Source of the DNA: Solirubrobacteraceae bacterium
GTDB lineage: Bacteria; Actinomycetota; Thermoleophilia; Solirubrobacterales; Solirubrobacteraceae
Direction: 5' to 3'
Length of the DNA stretch: 44,915 nt
Assembly: GCA_030447785.1 (NCBI GenBank)
Contig: JAUJOF010000018.1
Location: 1 to 44,915 of the forward strand
The position numbers and the translations under genes are program-made. Under the pieces are notes generated by a model. The model was given only the letters and a program-made list of their open reading frames with translations. It made no database searches and was not told the origin of the DNA. Positions 41,717 to 44,915 of the stretch are shown one piece after another; the first letter of the stretch is position 1, and every line of letters begins with the position of its first letter.

Positions 41717-41767
41717 ACGACGAGCGGCAGCGGCGCGCCGCCGGCCATGGCGCCTGCAGAGCATGGA
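41717..41767. repeat. Local imperfect direct repeat, copy B
   Basis: Partner of 40741-40793, same orientation, upstream of the membrane-protein start. The two copies flank that gene. Confidence 0.6.
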
Positions 41768-41932
41768 TAGGAGAAGCCGAGCCGCTCGACCGCACCGCTC
41801 CTCCTGACAGGCGAACGGAGCACGCATGCCCGGCGGTCGGGCGCTAGGCCGAGCATCCCAGCCGACCGTGCCCGGGATCGGCGAGACGCGGCTGGCGGCG
41901 CCGCGCGTCCCGCCACGTTCAGGCGTCAACCT

Positions 41933-42196
41933 TCAGTGGGCTTCGCGGGGCTCGCCGCATGTGTCGCAGACGCCGCGGAGACCAACCTCCCGGTAGGCGT
42001 GAGCGAAGAGCCCCGGCCCGTCGTAGTTGTTTATCGCAGACATCTTGCAGTCGAATCCTCGCCGGCATCGGCCACAGCAGTCGTGATCCTTGATGATCGG
42101 GTTCGCCTTCTTGCTGCATCCCGTGTGGCTGCACACGTAGTAGCCGCCAGCGTGGTTAGTCCAATATCTGGTCACGATCTCGCCCTTCCTCGGCAC
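41933..42196 (-). CDS. Small Cys-rich zinc-binding protein (87 aa)
   Basis: Three CxnC pairs are visible: VCSHTGC, CCGRCRRGFDC and GVCDTCGEPREAH, with extra His. This pattern suggests two or three zinc sites. It begins with GTG at 42196, with GATAAT a few bases upstream as a possible -10 and no Shine-Dalgarno. No family recognised; such proteins are frequent on mobile DNA. Confidence 0.55.
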   Translation of the reverse strand: MPRKGEIVTRYWTNHAGGYYVCSHTGCSKKANPIIKDHDCCGRCRRGFDCKMSAINNYDGPGLFAHAYREVGLRGVCDTCGEPREAH

Positions 42197-42265
42197 TACC
42201 TATTATCGACGTCGGTGAAGAGAATGGGTGCGGGTCGGAGCGTCGTTCACTAGGCGGGGATAGCG

Positions 42266-42409
42266 CTAGGGCGTCGTCGGCTCGATCTCCACCCACTCGT
42301 CGCCGCTCCGGAGGAGCAGGGCGTCGCAATGGGGGCAGTAGACGGTCTTTCCGGTGGGCCGCTCAGCGTCTTTCGGGACGGGCCGCTGACAGCGAGGACA
42401 GAAGGGCAT
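42266..42409 (-). CDS. Zinc-ribbon mini-protein (47 aa)
   Basis: Reads MPFCPRCQRPVPKDAE, TGKTVYCPHCDALLLR, then SGDEWVEIEPTTP. The two CPxC knuckles about 25 residues apart form a classic zinc ribbon. It is short but complete from ATG to TAG, and natural in composition. Function unknown. Confidence 0.5.
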   Translation of the reverse strand: MPFCPRCQRPVPKDAERPTGKTVYCPHCDALLLRSGDEWVEIEPTTP

Positions 42410-42592
42410 TCGTGCATCATGCCCGAGCGGCCCAGCGGCGGGAAGGGCGTCGTCCGGCTAGTGCGCCGAGCAAGAGAAGCGCTGTCCTCCTGCGAACTAT
42501 CGGCTTCCGCATAGAGGCACAAGCAGAAGCGCGACCCCGTTGACCGATGACTGCCGCAATGGACGACATCCAGAAGCCTGCCGCGCTGTCAA

Positions 42593-42639
42593 CAGGAACC
42601 GAATAGTGCACCGGTTTCAGGAAGCGAAAAGTGCACCGG
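42593..42639. repeat. IS21 left-end tandem repeats
   Basis: Two 22-base copies (42593-42614 and 42618-42639), beginning CAGGAA and ending AGTGCACCGG, are separated by TTT. These are the multiple transposase-binding repeats typical of IS21 ends. Confidence 0.75.
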
Positions 42640-42786
42640 CTGAGGGCTTTAGGGCGCGGCTGAGCGCCGCGGAGGCGAGGCCGTAGGCCGAGGCGCAGCG
42701 GCGTTCAGCCGCGTGCGCGCCGCTCGGGAGGTGCGGGCGCGTAATCGCGTTCTGGGGGCCTGCGAGCAGGCGGCGCGGGTGATCGG

Positions 42787-43587
42787 TCAGGGCGTTTGGG
42801 GCCTAGGACGGCCGCTGGGGGTGGCGCCGGCGCGGTCGCGCAGGCGGTAGCTCTTGCCCTTGAGGGTGATCATGTGGGCGTGGTGGATGAGGCGGTCGAT
42901 GAGGGCGGCGGCGACCATGGCGTCGCCGAGGATCTCGCCCCAGGCTTCGAAGCCGCGGTTGCTGGTCACGATGACCGACCCGCGTTCGTAGCGGCGCGCG
43001 ACCAAGGCGAAGAGCAGGTTGGCGGCTTGGCGTTCGAGGGGCAGGTAGCCGATCTCGTCGACGACGATCAGCGCGTACCGCTCGATGCGGCGCAGTTCGT
43101 CGTCTAGAGCGTTGCGGTGCTGGGCAACTTCGAGGCGATCGACCCATTGCTGGGCGGTCGCGAACGCGACGCGATGGCCGGCCTGGCAAGCCCGGATGGC
43201 CAAGGCGATGCTGAGGTGGGTCTTGCCGGTGCCCGGCGGCCCGAACAGGCAGACGTTGGAGCGCTCGGCGATCCAGGCCAGCTGAGCGAGATGCAGGATG
43301 AGGGGCTTCTGGGCGCCGGGCTGGGCGGCGAAGTCGAAGTCCTCCAGCGTCTTGTGGGCGGGGAAGGCCGCGTGGCGGATGCGCTGGCGCGCCCCGGAGG
43401 CATCGCGGGCGAAGACCTCGGCTTCCAGCAGCGTCTCGAGAAACTGCTCGTAGGGCCAGCCCTCCTCGCGGGCCCGCGCCGCGGTGTGCTCGAGGCGCTC
43501 GAGCACGCGCGGGGCCTTCATCTTGGCCAGCAGGTAGGGCAGACGCTCGCCGACCGCCGTCGAGGTCGTCGTCTTCGCAGGGCTCAT
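42787..43587 (-). CDS. istB: IstB-type AAA+ ATPase, transposition helper
   Basis: 266 residues. The N-terminal helical region (LERLEHTAARAREEGWPYEQ) is followed by an AAA+ ATPase: Walker A FGPPGTGKTHLSIAL, Walker B LIVVDEIGYLPLE, sensor I VIVTSNRGFEAWGEIL and a C-terminal arginine (IDRLIHHAHMITLKGKSYRL). IstB remodels target DNA and activates IstA. ATG at 43587 overlaps the istA stop as ATGA. Confidence 0.95.
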   Translation of the reverse strand: MSPAKTTTSTAVGERLPYLLAKMKAPRVLERLEHTAARAREEGWPYEQFLETLLEAEVFARDASGARQRIRHAAFPAHKTLEDFDFAAQPGAQKPLILHLAQLAWIAERSNVCLFGPPGTGKTHLSIALAIRACQAGHRVAFATAQQWVDRLEVAQHRNALDDELRRIERYALIVVDEIGYLPLERQAANLLFALVARRYERGSVIVTSNRGFEAWGEILGDAMVAAALIDRLIHHAHMITLKGKSYRLRDRAGATPSGRPRPQTP

Positions 43588-44849
43588 GCGCACAGCTCGG
43601 CGTAGTCGCCCAGCTCGGGCGGGATGACGTCGGGCACCGCGATCGGGGCAAGTGGCGCAACCGTGGGCGGCTCGGGGCGCATCCTGGGCGCGGGCTGCCA
43701 CGTCCCGGGCTCATAGCGGCGCGCATAGGCGGCGACGATCTGGCCACGATGCTCGATCCACACCCGATCGCGGTCCCAACGCAACTCCACGCGCTGATGG
43801 ACCAACCCCTCGGGCGCCCGGTAGAAGCTGGCCGCGTGCTTGAGATAGCCATCCAGCGGCACCCGCGACGAACGCCGGCCGGCCGCGTCGAAGGCCACCG
43901 GCGGCAGCGTGCGCAAGTTCTCGCGCTCGGCGGCCAAACGCTCGGCGACGATGTGGCGGGCGGTCGCATGACGGCGCGCCAGCGCGACCCGGTCGCGCCA
44001 GTCGGCGAAGGCCTCATCGAGCTCGGCCAACGAGGCAAAACGCCGCGCCGGCCAGAACCCCGTCTTCAGATGCCGAACGGCTCCCTCGACGGCGCCCTTC
44101 TCGCGCGGCGTGCCCGGCGTGCACGCCGTGGCGTGGAAGGCATAGTGGCCGCGCAGCTGCACGAACCGCGCGTTCCAGGTGACCTGGTCGCCATCGCGGC
44201 GCGCGACCGCCGAGCGCAGATTGTCATAGACCAACTCACGCGGAACCCCGCCCAGCCACTCCAGCGCTCGGACATGGCCCTCGAGGAACGACTCGATCGT
44301 CATGTCGAAGCTGAAGTGCGCCGTCGACGCGCCCGAGAACGGCAACGCGCACACCAGCGCGTAGACCCGCCGCTCGCGCCCGCCGATCTTCGGCCGCGTG
44401 GGCATCTCGCCCCAATCGACCTGCAGCACCTGCCCCGGCCGATAGCCCGTGCGCTGCGCCGGGCGCACCTGGCGCGGGCGCAGCACCGCCATGCGCTTGC
44501 GAACCAGATCGACCGAGCCGGCGTAGCCATGCTCCTCGCGCAGGACCTCCGTGACGCGCGGCGCCTTGATCTCCGGCCATTCCGCGAGCAGCCGCCGCAT
44601 CACCGGCTCCAACGGATCGAGCATCGACCCCGCCGGCGCCCGCACATAGCGCGGCGGCTCAACGGCCTCGACCAGCCGCTTAACCGTCCGCCGATCGATC
44701 CCCAGCCGCACCGCGATCTCCCGCCGCGACATCCCATCAGCCGCCATCGCCCGCACCTGCGCCCACTCCACCGCGCTGCGCACCTCCTCGCCGCCCTCCC
44801 CAAACCCGTCGTTGACCAGCTCGAGAATCCCGGCGCCCTCGGTCGCCAA
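43584..44849 (-). CDS. istA: IstA-type DDE transposase
   Basis: 421 residues. The N-terminal helix-turn-helix (MAADGMSRREIAVRLGIDRR) binds the element's ends. The integrase core has VLQVDWGE (first D), ELVYDNLRSAV (second D) and REKGAVEGAVRHLK (E), the DDE triad. The C-terminal beta-barrel-like part includes VPLDGYLKHAASFYRAPEGL and ELRWDRDRVWIEHRG. Full length, overlapping istB as ATGA. Confidence 0.95.
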   Translation of the reverse strand: MATEGAGILELVNDGFGEGGEEVRSAVEWAQVRAMAADGMSRREIAVRLGIDRRTVKRLVEAVEPPRYVRAPAGSMLDPLEPVMRRLLAEWPEIKAPRVTEVLREEHGYAGSVDLVRKRMAVLRPRQVRPAQRTGYRPGQVLQVDWGEMPTRPKIGGRERRVYALVCALPFSGASTAHFSFDMTIESFLEGHVRALEWLGGVPRELVYDNLRSAVARRDGDQVTWNARFVQLRGHYAFHATACTPGTPREKGAVEGAVRHLKTGFWPARRFASLAELDEAFADWRDRVALARRHATARHIVAERLAAERENLRTLPPVAFDAAGRRSSRVPLDGYLKHAASFYRAPEGLVHQRVELRWDRDRVWIEHRGQIVAAYARRYEPGTWQPAPRMRPEPPTVAPLAPIAVPDVIPPELGDYAELCA

Positions 44850-44915
44850 CCCCTCAGGCGGAGTGGCGCACTTTTCAGTTCCTAGACCCGGCGCAGTATT
44901 GGGCTCCTGGTGTCA

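Larger units (their letters stand above)
42587..44915 (-). mobile_element. IS21-family insertion sequence, complete
   Basis: 2329 bases. The left end (TGTCAACAGGA onward) and the reverse complement of the right end (TGACACCAGGA onward) align over 53 bases, both with an internal GAAAAGTGC block. They enclose istA and istB in the usual coupled order. The window ends on the last base of the element. Confidence 0.85.

Noticed and set aside
1..44915. CRISPR arrays, tRNA or rRNA genes
   Set aside because: No regularly spaced short repeats and no tRNA- or rRNA-like segments were seen on either strand.

Overview
This is a GC-rich bacterial window with dense, overlapping genes. The codon bias, the protein relatives I recognise and the leaderless-looking starts suggest an actinobacterium, perhaps Thermoleophilia/Solirubrobacterales. 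That placement is inference. The window appears to be accessory DNA: a defence island, a mercury/redox locus and two insertion sequences. It ends exactly on the terminal repeat of an IS21-type element, which suggests a contig edge.

Layout. 1-5.3 kb: an edge-truncated amidohydrolase coupled to a uracil-DNA-glycosylase-like gene (minus), a HEPN-like protein with an Rx4H motif (plus), a PD-(D/E)XK-like protein and several small orphans. 5.3-18.7 kb: a complete class 1 DISARM anti-phage operon on the minus strand, drmD-drmMI-drmA-drmB-drmC, every junction overlapping; drmB carries two single-base frameshifts. 18.8-24.6 kb: a nuclease-gene remnant, an EVE-like/PD-(D/E)XK fusion protein, a three-gene coupled operon ending in a DUF4132 protein, two unknown genes and a GIY-YIG protein. 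24.7-25.8 kb: a helix-turn-helix protein with two zinc fingers, readable only through two frameshifts.

26-33.2 kb is a mercury/redox locus. The minus operon is a CmtR-like ArsR repressor, a MerF/MerT-like membrane protein, merA, a rhodanese-CBS protein and a SHOCT protein. A membrane-anchored redoxin and a CcdA-like protein diverge from it. Further on lie a DUF1440 protein, an arsR remnant, a MerR regulator and merB. The same operator-like sequence, ATCA-N7-CTGATGTA, sits in front of both the live arsR and the remnant, so one repressor may control both halves. The rhodanese-CBS gene has an in-frame UGA in its active-site loop, where I recall relatives having cysteine. It is either a selenocysteine codon or a nonsense mutation, and it is the most interesting single signal here.

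33.6-42.4 kb: a PadR regulator coupled to a C-terminally short sugar transferase, an ATP-dependent DNA ligase, small membrane and lipoproteins, a secreted thermonuclease with an excalibur domain, an IS110-family element with a structured leader, and small zinc-binding proteins. 42.6-44.9 kb: an intact IS21-type element (istA, istB, matched ends).

At least nine single-base frameshifts, several of them in G/C runs, break otherwise good genes. I read most of these as sequencing indels rather than true pseudogenes, and annotate the restored genes.
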